A stretch of 64,000 bases of DNA from Pseudoalteromonas carrageenovora IAM 12662 (lineage in GTDB: Bacteria > Pseudomonadota > Gammaproteobacteria > Enterobacterales > Alteromonadaceae), in assembly GCF_900239935.1 (NCBI RefSeq), contig NZ_LT965928.1:1803254-1867253 (forward strand). The letters run 5' to 3'. Under the pieces are notes generated by a model. It did no database searches and was not told the origin of the DNA. It was given only the letters and a program-made list of their open reading frames with translations. Position numbers and translations under genes: made by a program. Positions 36,902 through 44,648 of this stretch are shown piece after piece; position 1 is the stretch's first letter; each line of letters opens with the position of its first letter.

Positions 36902-38192
36902 AATCTGCCTCCGCTTTACTTTTAAGTAATGCTTGAAGTGTTTGTGCGTTTTCACCTTGGCTTTGCATAAATGAAATAACACTAGAATCTTGCACAAAAT
37001 TATTTTCAATGGGTTCAAAACCGGGCTTACTATACAAAGGACAAAAATGAGCAGCTCCATTTACACGCTTTATCTCACCGATACTTTTTAAAGTACGTAC
37101 TCCATCTGTAGAGCGAGAAACATGAACAATAAGCTGAATACTTGATGCTATTAATGCGTTTGTATGGGCGTCGCTTAACTGTGCATTATGAAGCTGAACG
37201 AGCGTTGATAATCTGGTTACTGCATCACTTGCACTATTAGCATGTATGGTTGTCATAGAGCCCTGATGGCCGCAGTTCATAGCTTGAAGCATATCTATAA
37301 CTTCACCAGAGCGAACTTCGCCTACTAATATTCTGTCGGCGCGCATTCTAAGCGCTGCTTTTACTAAATCTCTTAAACTTACAGCCCCTTTTCCATCGCT
37401 ATTTGTATCGTGAGCTTCTAGTTGTACAACATGGTTATGATGTAAGTTAAGTTCGGCACTTTCTTCAATAGTAACAACACGTTCGTTTTTATTTATAGAG
37501 TTGGCAAGCACATTTAATAAAGAGGTTTTACCCGCGCCAGCATTGCCGCATACTAATATATTAACCCCTGATTTAACTGCAGTTTGTAAAAACGTTAAAA
37601 CATTTTTATCTAAAAACTGATTAGCGACTAAAAATTCATCATTGATTTTTTTGTGATTAAACTTTCTTATTGATACAATAGCGGCACTAGTACATGCCGG
37701 TGGCACAATAATATGAACACGGCTGCCATCTTTTAGTTTACCGTCAACTATTGGCATAAGTGCGTTAACCTGGCGCCCACACCCATCAAGTAACCTATCA
37801 ACAAAGCGACGTAAATGGCGCTCGTCATCAAACTTACTAGCTGTACATAGAAGCTTACCTTGCTTATCAATCCAAATGTCTTGCGTGTCGTTTATTAAAA
37901 TATCACTCACTTGGTCATCAAGCATAAACTGCGCTATTGGCCCTAACCCTTGAATTTCATCATAAACGGCTTGTACTACTTGAGCTTGTTGGTGCTGATT
38001 AAAAGATGAGTTTGAAAACTGCGGGATCTCAACGCACAACGCTGAGATTTTTTCTAAAATATTGTCAGAGAGTAATGCTGTAGGCTCTTGTTCGTATTCT
38101 TCAATTACAGCATCGTGTAATAGCTTTTTAAGTTCTTCAAAGGTACTTAAATTTGTTTGAACTTCTTCATGTTTGCTTGATAAATTAAACAT
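36894..38192 (-). CDS. tadA: Tad pilus assembly/secretion ATPase (CpaF/TadA)
   Basis: 432 aa. Cytosolic hexameric secretion ATPase that powers pilus assembly. Motifs: N-terminal domain with GLGPIAQFMLDDQVSDILIN, LVCGNAGAGKTSLLN (Walker A, about residue 215), RVVTIEESAEL (Asp box region), RILVGEVRSGEVIDMLQAMN (Walker B) and GHQGSMTTIHANSASDAV (His box). These are the usual CpaF features and length. It lies 6 bp after cpaB and overlaps tadB. Confidence 0.95.
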   Translation of the reverse strand: MFNLSSKHEEVQTNLSTFEELKKLLHDAVIEEYEQEPTALLSDNILEKISALCVEIPQFSNSSFNQHQQAQVVQAVYDEIQGLGPIAQFMLDDQVSDILINDTQDIWIDKQGKLLCTASKFDDERHLRRFVDRLLDGCGRQVNALMPIVDGKLKDGSRVHIIVPPACTSAAIVSIRKFNHKKINDEFLVANQFLDKNVLTFLQTAVKSGVNILVCGNAGAGKTSLLNVLANSINKNERVVTIEESAELNLHHNHVVQLEAHDTNSDGKGAVSLRDLVKAALRMRADRILVGEVRSGEVIDMLQAMNCGHQGSMTTIHANSASDAVTRLSTLVQLHNAQLSDAHTNALIASSIQLIVHVSRSTDGVRTLKSIGEIKRVNGAAHFCPLYSKPGFEPIENNFVQDSSVISFMQSQGENAQTLQALLKSKAEADYD

Positions 38193-38198
38193 AAGGAC

Positions 38199-38963
38199 TC
38201 ACTTAGCAACATATACAGCTTCGTTTTTTACGCCTTTTACCACTTCAATAGTTCGACTGGTTTGTAAGCGAGAAAAGTTTTGCAAACGACCTTGCTCAAT
38301 GTCGTAAGCACTGTGAACAATAATTGATACTTTGTCGGCATTGTCTATTCCTGCTAACGAATAAACATCTTTCGGCAATACAGCCAATACCAACGATACA
38401 CCTGCAGAATTTGTTGTCTCTTTTGCTAAATTATCCATTACACCACTATTAGCCGCTTGTGTTTTTGGCCCTTTTGAAACACCAATAAGTTGTACATCGC
38501 GGGCAACTGTTCTTACTAAGCGATTAGTTTTAGCAACAATATCTAAACGATCGCCTTTATGAACTCGTGACAGAGGAATATCCAACGTTGTTAATTTTAA
38601 TGTGTACAACACACGTCCAGCAGGAATAGCCTCAGATAAGTTTTGGCTTTTAGCTCTTACAAAATCAGTATCAAAAAGTGGTTGTTCAATCATTTTGTTT
38701 GTTGCTAATTTTTTACCAATTAGCGCACGAGGGTTTTGAATACTCAAAGACATGTTGGCATAGTTAGTTGGATCTATATCTTTTTGAGCAACATCGTGAA
38801 CAGTGATAGTTTGCCCTGCAGACATATTTTTATTTACAACCCAAGCTGTAACATTGTTTTCATCGTTTACTTGCCTAATACCAAGTGCAGATGCAAGCAT
38901 GCCAGAGGTAATGAGTAATGTGAGAGCGGCTGTAGTGGCGCCTTTGTTACTTTTACTTTTCAT
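38199..38963 (-). CDS. cpaB: Flp/Tad pilus assembly protein CpaB (RcpC)
   Basis: 254 aa. It has an N-terminal membrane anchor (TTAALTLLITSGMLASALGI), then an SAF domain (WVVNKNMSAGQTITVHDVAQ, two halves including EAIPAGRVLYTLKL) and the RcpC beta-rich part (VHKGDRLDIVAKTNRLVRTV). Periplasmic; it is thought to help secretin gating in Tad systems. GAGGT precedes the ATG. It follows the pilin gene after an attenuator-like hairpin. In many tad loci cpaB precedes the secretin gene; here the secretin sits in a separate upstream unit. Confidence 0.88.
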   Translation of the reverse strand: MKSKSNKGATTAALTLLITSGMLASALGIRQVNDENNVTAWVVNKNMSAGQTITVHDVAQKDIDPTNYANMSLSIQNPRALIGKKLATNKMIEQPLFDTDFVRAKSQNLSEAIPAGRVLYTLKLTTLDIPLSRVHKGDRLDIVAKTNRLVRTVARDVQLIGVSKGPKTQAANSGVMDNLAKETTNSAGVSLVLAVLPKDVYSLAGIDNADKVSIIVHSAYDIEQGRLQNFSRLQTSRTIEVVKGVKNEAVYVAK

Positions 38964-38976
38964 AATGTTACCTCTT

Positions 38977-39010
38977 AAAAAATCATCACTGCCACACGGT
39001 TGTGGCAGTG
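38977..39010 (-). terminator. Attenuator-like hairpin between pilin and cpaB
   Basis: CACTGCCACA-loop of 4-TGTGGCAGTG, a perfect 10-bp GC-rich stem (38987-39010), followed on the minus strand by ATGATTTTTT. It likely terminates part of the transcription so that pilin mRNA exceeds machine mRNA. Confidence 0.8.
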
Positions 39011-39030
39011 AGCCACTTATTACTATTCAC

Positions 39031-39420
39031 TTAGTTACCTTGCGAACCACCTGCTGCTGTACGTGTTGCAGCATCGCCACTTGGCGTTGCACTAATAAGT
39101 GCTGCATTTTCACTAAAGTCTGATGCAACAAAAGTAAATGAGCTTTCATCACCGGCATATACATCAACCGAATCAACAAAACCAGAACCTGAGATTTCAG
39201 CAGTACCTTCGGCGTTAATCATGCCGTCAAATACATAACTTTGATCAAGCGAGCCGATTGCTTCAGCTACATCTTCAAGTTCGCTTGTTACCGAATCTCG
39301 TAGTGTAGACAAACCAATTACCAGTGCAGCTACCATAGAAGTAGATAGAATGATCAGCTCTGAAGTCAGTACAAAACCTTTTTGTTTTTTGCTGTTTAAG
39401 TTATTAATAGTTCTCATCAT
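39031..39420 (-). CDS. Pilin-like protein, probable major subunit of the Tad-like pilus
   Basis: About 130 aa, from ATG 39420 or the adjacent ATG 39417, with AGGTGA upstream; the frame extends 11 codons further without a site. It has a basic leader (NNLNSKKQKG), then FVLTSELIILSTSMVAALVIG, a type IV prepilin helix with Glu at +6 after the predicted G|F cleavage. Flp pilins usually have E5-Y6. The small polar C-terminus (about 90 residues, TFVASDFSENAALISATPSG) is longer than that of Flp pilins (about 30-40). It is first in the transcript, before cpaB, which suits a major pilin. Function is inferred from leader and location. Confidence 0.7.
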   Translation of the reverse strand: MMRTINNLNSKKQKGFVLTSELIILSTSMVAALVIGLSTLRDSVTSELEDVAEAIGSLDQSYVFDGMINAEGTAEISGSGFVDSVDVYAGDESSFTFVASDFSENAALISATPSGDAATRTAAGGSQGN

Positions 39421-39463
39421 GGTCACCTTTAAATTAGAAGAGCTCATGCTCAATATTAATATT

Positions 39464-39478
39464 GCGAGGACCGTGCCA
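39464..39478 (-). promoter_or_regulatory. Sigma-54-type promoter of the pilin operon
   Basis: On the minus strand TGGCACGGTCCTCGC matches the -24/-12 consensus TGGCACG-N4-TTGC with a single change in the -12 box and the invariant GG and GC exactly spaced. Transcription would begin near 39452, giving a leader of about 32 nt that contains the pilin ribosome site. Confidence 0.6.
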
Positions 39479-39695
39479 CTAAGCTAAACTCTTATAAATC
39501 AAACCCTTAAGATTGAATTTAATCATATCCCTATCTGAATAGCTCTTTTGCGTTGCAAAATGCGAATCATATAGTTAGTAGCAAAAAGTGACTTTAAAAG
39601 CTCTTTTATTTATTAGAGTTAGCTGGTCATTAAGCTACTTAACTTAGGCGTGGTATTTATGTTCTGTACAATGAATTTGAATGTATTAAAGCGCT

Positions 39696-39961
39696 AGGGC
39701 GTGTTGATCTTTGGTGGGTGAATTTGCAGCAGTATGTTTGGTTTTTAGGCAAGGCGGAGCCTATTTAGTGTGGTTATTCCCCATGAATAGGCGATAACGC
39801 AGCATAAATACCAAATATGCGCTGCCCTTTGGGTTCTTTCTAGGGACGATTAACTCTTCGTTACTCGGTTTTTACTTAGCCCACTAGGTTACAAACCTCG
39901 CGCCGCGATTTAATCACCCCTAGATTGAACAAATTTCAACCCACAAAGATCAACACGCCCT
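39696..39961. mobile_element. 266-bp miniature element (MITE-like), copy 2, between tadD and the pilin gene
   Basis: Same length, orientation and interior as 29127-29392. Ends: AGGGCGTGTTGATCTTTG on both sides in inverted orientation, extending imperfectly to about 32 bp. If the outer A/T pair is counted as target, it is flanked by TA dinucleotides (CTA-GGGCG ... CGCCC-TAA), compatible with a TA target. It lies about 220 bp upstream of the sigma-54 site and 50 bp beyond the tadD terminator. Confidence 0.88.
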
Positions 39962-40006
39962 AAATGAAGTTTAAAAAGAAGGGGCAATAATGATAGGGAG
40001 ATAGAG

Positions 40007-40029
40007 TATAAAAAAGGCCTTTCGGCCTT
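40007..40029 (-). terminator. Terminator after the TadD-like gene
   Basis: AAGGCC-GAAA-GGCCTT hairpin followed by TTTTT on the minus strand. Its first arm overlaps the tadD stop codon. It separates the secretin/lipoprotein unit from the pilin operon. Confidence 0.88.
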
Positions 40030-40705
40030 AAGATAAACAGTTACCTAAAATAGAGAGTTTAGTGTATTTTGCTTCTGCCTTTTTGTGATTTGGGTTTGCT
40101 TTAAGTGCTTGCTGGTAATAATTACAAGCATGAATATTGTTAGCGTTGGCCTCTTCTATTAACCCTTTATGATAATAATAAGTGGTGTTATCTAAGCCAA
40201 ACTTAGCCGAGAGCTGTAAATAGTTAGATGCAATGGTATAACTACCCTGAGCATAATGAATCGATGCCATTTGTAAATACGGTGAAGCCTCGGTGCCAAA
40301 TACATCCACACCATATTGTGCAATGCTTTTAGCTTTAGCTAAATTACCCTGATCAATCGCAAGTGTTACACCCAGTGTAATAACATTTAACGGTGGATTA
40401 GCTTTATTTAGCAATGTGTTTATAACCTGCTGTGCTTGAGTGCTACGGCCACTTTTATAAAATGTATACGCTGCAACTGAAAGTATGGCTGTATTGTCTG
40501 GATGAGCTAGCATTAGCTGATTTATATCGTGAACAAACGCTAAACAGTCACTTGCATTTACACCTTTACACGTTAAAGCTTGTGCATTTAAATTATATTT
40601 TTTCACTAAATCACTTAAAGCATTATAAGGGTTTACTGTAGGCTTATAATCAATGTGAGCACACCCTGAGAGTGCTAAAACTAAAGTTATATATATGTAT
40701 TTCAT
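40028..40705 (-). CDS. tadD: TPR lipoprotein, TadD-like
   Basis: 225 aa. The lipoprotein signal peptide has lipobox LSGC (Cys15). Tetratricopeptide-like helical repeats follow through residues about 60-215 (AILSVAAYTFYKSGRSTQAQ, ASPYLQMASIHYAQGSYTIA, HACNYYQQALKANPNHKKAE). TadD proteins act as secretin pilotins/assembly factors at the outer membrane. It overlaps the secretin gene stop by 4 bp (ATGA), which supports a partnership with the secretin. Confidence 0.82.
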   Translation of the reverse strand: MKYIYITLVLALSGCAHIDYKPTVNPYNALSDLVKKYNLNAQALTCKGVNASDCLAFVHDINQLMLAHPDNTAILSVAAYTFYKSGRSTQAQQVINTLLNKANPPLNVITLGVTLAIDQGNLAKAKSIAQYGVDVFGTEASPYLQMASIHYAQGSYTIASNYLQLSAKFGLDNTTYYYHKGLIEEANANNIHACNYYQQALKANPNHKKAEAKYTKLSILGNCLS

Positions 40706-42621
40706 AGTCCTTGCTCCTTAATGTAGCTAAGTAACTGAGTGTCTATATCAGCTTGTTGCCATAATCGTAATGTATTAACCGGATCTCTTACTAAGTTAGG
40801 GGTAACAACAATAATTAACTCTCTGTTGTTTTCGCTTTTGCTGGTTGTTTCGCTTAGCTTTCCTAGCATGCTGTTTCCGTTACCATCAGGTACAAAATCG
40901 TGGCTTGAATTACTATCAGTGCTAATCAATCCCCCTATAATTAAAGGTTGGCCATCTTGTAATCGAGTTGAAGTTTGCATACTGCGGGTATTAAACGCAC
41001 TGCTGTTTAAACTGCTGCCTGTGCTGTCGGCAATTTCTGCGGTAAGTGTTGTATCAGGCAATGATATAACAGGGTTTAGATCTAGGGTAATGCGGTCTTT
41101 GTCATCTACTAGGGCGCGCACATTTAACTCAACACCAAACGATTTAAACTCGGTGCCACTAAATACAGAGCCGCTACTACCTTGTTGCCCATTTGCTATA
41201 CCTGATGGGCTGTAACTGGTTGGTACAGGTACTTCTCCGCCCACTTTAAATACAGCACTCTCACCGGCTAATACCGTAATAGTAGGACGTGAAAGCGTAC
41301 GCGAAATACCTTCTTGCTCTAATAACGAGAACAACATATCAATGGCAAATTGTGAGGTAGAAAGCTGTAAGTTATTAGTTAATTGACCACCAATTAATTG
41401 CAGGGCATTTTCTATTGTTGAAGAACCTGACGCTCTGCTTGCCATGCCATCACGGCCAAATAAGCCTTCTTGCTTTTCGTACCCATTAGATAGAACACTT
41501 ATATCAGGTCGCCATTGTTTTAAACGACGTTGATTAACTTCATATAACTGCACAGATACACGAACTTGCGGTAAATCCTCAACTTCAATACTTGAAAGTA
41601 CTTTACCTCCAGCTACGCTAAGAAGCGTTGCCCTAGCAATGTTAGAGCTTACGTTACTTAGCGTAACACCAGAGGCCGCATCATTTAAAAGCCCGCCAGA
41701 CTCATTAGCTAATACTTCAATACTTGCGCTTTCATTTAGGCTTGCACCATTCATTAAGTTATTAGGATCAAGCGGTGAGCCTTGAGTTTGCATTGCTTGC
41801 TCAGGTTCAAACAGCTTATTAATTGTATTAAGTAATCGCACTAGCTCTATTTGGTTTTTAACCGAGCCCGAAAGTAAAAAAACATCACTTTCGTCATTTG
41901 AAAGTTCGCCTACCGATATGCGCTTAACAGTAACTTTATCAGCCCCCATTGATTTAATAACGTCGCTAATACGCTCCTCTTTAGGTTTTGGGGCTTGCGA
42001 AACTTTAATTAAATTTATGATAGCGACTTTGCTAGAGCTTTGTGATGCACCGCCATTTAAATTGCTCATTCCTTGCAGTCGCTGTGCTAAAGAATTAAAC
42101 ATGCCTTGGTTAGGGTTTGAGGTAATAACAGGTTGCGATGCTTGAGAGCTACTAGCGTATAAGTAATTTTTAGCTGCTTCATAAGCCGCATGGCGATAAT
42201 TAATTGTGGGTACTTCTCCACGAAGTACTACGGCGTGCCTATCTGGGGCTATGGTTAATTTTACTGCGGGGTGAATGTCGTTAAGGGCGTTTTCAAGTAC
42301 GCTGTAATCTTCAGTTACGCCAAGTAAAAACGTTTCTGAGCTTTTATCGTCATACCACACCATCATAGATGTACGGCCAAGTTTTTTGGCTAAAATTAAA
42401 AGCTCGCGGCCATCTACTACGTTCACATCAAGGGTTGTTTCATGCCCTAATGCAATGCGCGCAATATCACGTTTAAATACAAATCGTGTATGAGTCCACT
42501 TAACTAAATGAGAAACTTTTTTTACGCGTTCACCATTAGCATTTTCTATGTAAGCTAAATGGCTTTCATTACCATGCGCTGTAAATGGTATCAGTAGCAA
42601 TATAAAAATAAATTTAAACAT
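40702..42621 (-). CDS. rcpA: Type II/III secretin of the Tad-like system (CpaC/RcpA)
   Basis: 639 aa from ATG 42621, with GAGGGAAAGG upstream. Signal peptide to TAHGNE. N-terminal pilus_CpaC (BON-like) domains (RIALGHETTLDVNVVDGREL) are followed by the secretin core with QVRVSVQLYEVNQRRLKQW, ISRTLSRPTITVLAGESAVF, KVGGEVPVP, FKSFGVELNVRALVDDKDRI, and a C-terminus with TRLQDGQPLIIGGLIS. Forms the outer-membrane pore. Compared with CpaC (about 450-520 aa) it carries an extra low-complexity insertion (about 150-330, GMSNLNGGASQSSSK). First gene of the leftward locus. Confidence 0.92.
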   Translation of the reverse strand: MFKFIFILLLIPFTAHGNESHLAYIENANGERVKKVSHLVKWTHTRFVFKRDIARIALGHETTLDVNVVDGRELLILAKKLGRTSMMVWYDDKSSETFLLGVTEDYSVLENALNDIHPAVKLTIAPDRHAVVLRGEVPTINYRHAAYEAAKNYLYASSSQASQPVITSNPNQGMFNSLAQRLQGMSNLNGGASQSSSKVAIINLIKVSQAPKPKEERISDVIKSMGADKVTVKRISVGELSNDESDVFLLSGSVKNQIELVRLLNTINKLFEPEQAMQTQGSPLDPNNLMNGASLNESASIEVLANESGGLLNDAASGVTLSNVSSNIARATLLSVAGGKVLSSIEVEDLPQVRVSVQLYEVNQRRLKQWRPDISVLSNGYEKQEGLFGRDGMASRASGSSTIENALQLIGGQLTNNLQLSTSQFAIDMLFSLLEQEGISRTLSRPTITVLAGESAVFKVGGEVPVPTSYSPSGIANGQQGSSGSVFSGTEFKSFGVELNVRALVDDKDRITLDLNPVISLPDTTLTAEIADSTGSSLNSSAFNTRSMQTSTRLQDGQPLIIGGLISTDSNSSHDFVPDGNGNSMLGKLSETTSKSENNRELIIVVTPNLVRDPVNTLRLWQQADIDTQLLSYIKEQGL

Positions 42622-42787
42622 AAGCCTTTCCCTCAATTTGCCTAACTAACTAATTAGCAAGTATGAGTCCAAGGAAATAATTTATATTTTTAAACAGGTT
42701 AGATAAAAACTAAGGATAGGTTTTGATTTTGATTCGCAAATTGCAAATCAACAATAATAGGTAAATAAATAGCGGTTATAATAAAAC

Positions 42788-42811
42788 AAAAAGCGCAGTA
42801 AAATACTGCGC
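42788..42811 (-). terminator. Terminator after miaE
   Basis: AGCGCAGTA-loop-TACTGCGCT with TTTTTG following on the minus strand. It isolates miaE from the secretin gene. Confidence 0.85.
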
Positions 42812-42835
42812 TCATTTAATTAACTACAGTGTTAG

Positions 42836-43408
42836 TTAATGAAGTGCTGCTGTAAACGGTATACTTGCACAAATTTTAGCTTCAGCGACTAATAACTCTT
42901 CTAGCCTTACATCAACTTCTTCTTTATCAAAGTATTCGTAAGCAAGCTCAACAAATAAGTTTTTGTGTTTTTCTTCTGACTTAGCAATAGCAACATAAAA
43001 GTCTTTTTCTTTACCCTCAGGTAGTGCTTGAGCTACAAGCGAAAAACGTTCATGCCCGCGGGCTTCAATAACACCGCCTACTAAAAGTCGGTCCATTAAA
43101 AAGCCATCGCGTCCGTGTCTAAACAAAGCACGAATTTGTTTGATGTACGGATCTTTTTTATCGTCGCCTAAGTTAGTATCGCGTTCAATAAGTAACTTAA
43201 GTACTTGTTTAAAATGTATTAACTCTTCAAGCGCTAAGTCGGTCATGGCTTTTACAAGTTTGCGTTTGTCTGGATAATGCGAAAGCATAGACATAGCCAT
43301 ACCCGATGCTTTTTTTTCAGCAGCAGCATGGTCTTGCAAAAAAGTATTAAAGTCGGCTAAAACAACTTCGGTCCATTCAAATGGGGTTTGGTATTTTAAT
43401 TCAAACAT
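42836..43408 (-). CDS. miaE: tRNA 2-methylthio-N6-isopentenyladenosine hydroxylase
   Basis: 190 aa. Non-heme diiron monooxygenase that hydroxylates ms2i6A37 of tRNAs reading UNN codons. Visible ferritin-like four-helix ligands: DHAAAEKKASGMA, ALEELIHFKQVL (E-x2-H), GVIEARGHERFSLV (E-x3-H) and KSEEKHKNLFVEL (E-x2-H), the full MiaE set. Length is typical. Monocistronic, with its own terminator. Confidence 0.95.
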   Translation of the reverse strand: MFELKYQTPFEWTEVVLADFNTFLQDHAAAEKKASGMAMSMLSHYPDKRKLVKAMTDLALEELIHFKQVLKLLIERDTNLGDDKKDPYIKQIRALFRHGRDGFLMDRLLVGGVIEARGHERFSLVAQALPEGKEKDFYVAIAKSEEKHKNLFVELAYEYFDKEEVDVRLEELLVAEAKICASIPFTAALH

Positions 43409-43483
43409 TTTCTGTACTACTTAAAAAATAATGCGGGGATTTTAGCGTATTTTGTATTAAAAATCTTGGTGCAGTTGGTAAAA

Positions 43484-44113
43484 TTAAATCTGATAAGGCA
43501 AATGTTTATCTATACGTCCTTTCGCCGTCGACTCTACTTTTAAGACGTGCTTTATATCATTCCAAGCAGTTACTTTTCCGCCCATATTCATTTTTTCAAA
43601 ATCTGTTTTATCGCTTGTTAATTCTAAAAAATCACACATTGCTTTGTAGCTTGCAGGTTTAGCTATATCAATGGATAAAAAATCTTGTGGGCGGTTTTTA
43701 AAGTAGCGTTGTGCTGATTCAAAATGGCTGTTGTAGCAATTTTCTAAATAACTATCATCATTAATATTTTTAAGCGACAATTCATTAAAGGTATTTAAAT
43801 AACAGCGCTTTATATGAATATTAAAACCACCATCGGCGCGCGTTAAATTAGTATGCATACGCGTTAAAAGCTGTTTAATAGAAGGCAACCACGCACTTAG
43901 CTCGCGCTCTAGGTAAATAAATTTAGAACCTGGGTAGTGCTTATCAAGTACCTGGTAGTCGTTAAATATGGGGGTGTCGGCAATCGCCGTAGCATTTTTA
44001 AAACAAGCTTGTGTGTAGGCAGTATGCGCCGTTGCAATACTGAGTTCTAAAAACGCATGGCACACACTTGTCGTGCCAGTACGCGGAAGGCCAATTATAA
44101 ATAGTTTATTCAT
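43484..44113 (-). CDS. Sulfotransferase-family protein
   Basis: 209 aa. The N-terminal PAPS-binding loop FIIGLPRTGTTSVCHAF fits the 5'-phosphosulfate motif. The middle has YPGSKFIYLERELSAWLPSI, similar to the 3'-phosphate binding region, and DFLSIDIAKPASYKAMCDFL near the end. Cytosolic; the acceptor is unknown. Its ATG directly abuts the MAPEG gene stop, so they are probably cotranscribed. Confidence 0.8.
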   Translation of the reverse strand: MNKLFIIGLPRTGTTSVCHAFLELSIATAHTAYTQACFKNATAIADTPIFNDYQVLDKHYPGSKFIYLERELSAWLPSIKQLLTRMHTNLTRADGGFNIHIKRCYLNTFNELSLKNINDDSYLENCYNSHFESAQRYFKNRPQDFLSIDIAKPASYKAMCDFLELTSDKTDFEKMNMGGKVTAWNDIKHVLKVESTAKGRIDKHLPYQI

Positions 44114-44488
44114 TTAACTATTACGTGTAACAAGCAGTAAAAATGCGCTAATAACCATTACTAAAAATGTGACTACAGTACCTATTTGACGATACTTTAA
44201 TCTTGCCTCTACTATACCTAAATTATGAAACACGCGCCCAATTAGTAACGCGGCTCCCAATATGTTGCAGTAATGGCTAGCAAGGCCTTGATATTCTGCT
44301 AAAAAAAGCAAAATGATAGTAAAGGGTACATATTCCATAAAATTTGCATGGGCACGCACGGCACGTTGTAATTTAAGATTACCGTTATCACCAAGTGATA
44401 TTTGCTCTTTTCTACGCACTTTAATTACATTAAAGCTCAAATAAACGTAGTAAAACGCAAGTAAAGCAGCATAAGTTGAAATGATCAC
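44114..44488 (-). CDS. MAPEG family membrane protein
   Basis: 124 aa with four predicted TM helices. MAPEG landmarks: VIKVRRKEQISLGDNGNLKL, QRAVRAHANFMEYVPFTIIL (the conserved R-A-H-x-N-x-x-E motif) and LIGRVFHNLGI. Bacterial members are inferred glutathione-dependent membrane enzymes; substrate unknown. Its stop is immediately followed by the sulfotransferase start. Confidence 0.9.
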   Translation of the reverse strand: MIISTYAALLAFYYVYLSFNVIKVRRKEQISLGDNGNLKLQRAVRAHANFMEYVPFTIILLFLAEYQGLASHYCNILGAALLIGRVFHNLGIVEARLKYRQIGTVVTFLVMVISAFLLLVTRNS

Positions 44489-44648
44489 AGTGTATTCCTG
44501 TTATTTATTATTTGAATTTTTCTCAAGCTGTTAGGCTCGCAATTTTAAGCGCTGATAATACCATATAATTTGATAAGCATTATCAGAAGTTTAGTTAGCA
44601 AATATGCTAATGTAGAGAAATAAATTTTTAAGCCCGCATAAGGATTAT

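Noticed and set aside
36902..37060. N-terminal extension of the TadB-like protein
   Set aside because: It would overlap tadA by 167 bp; ATG 36901 has GGAGG upstream and starts with a normal TM helix.
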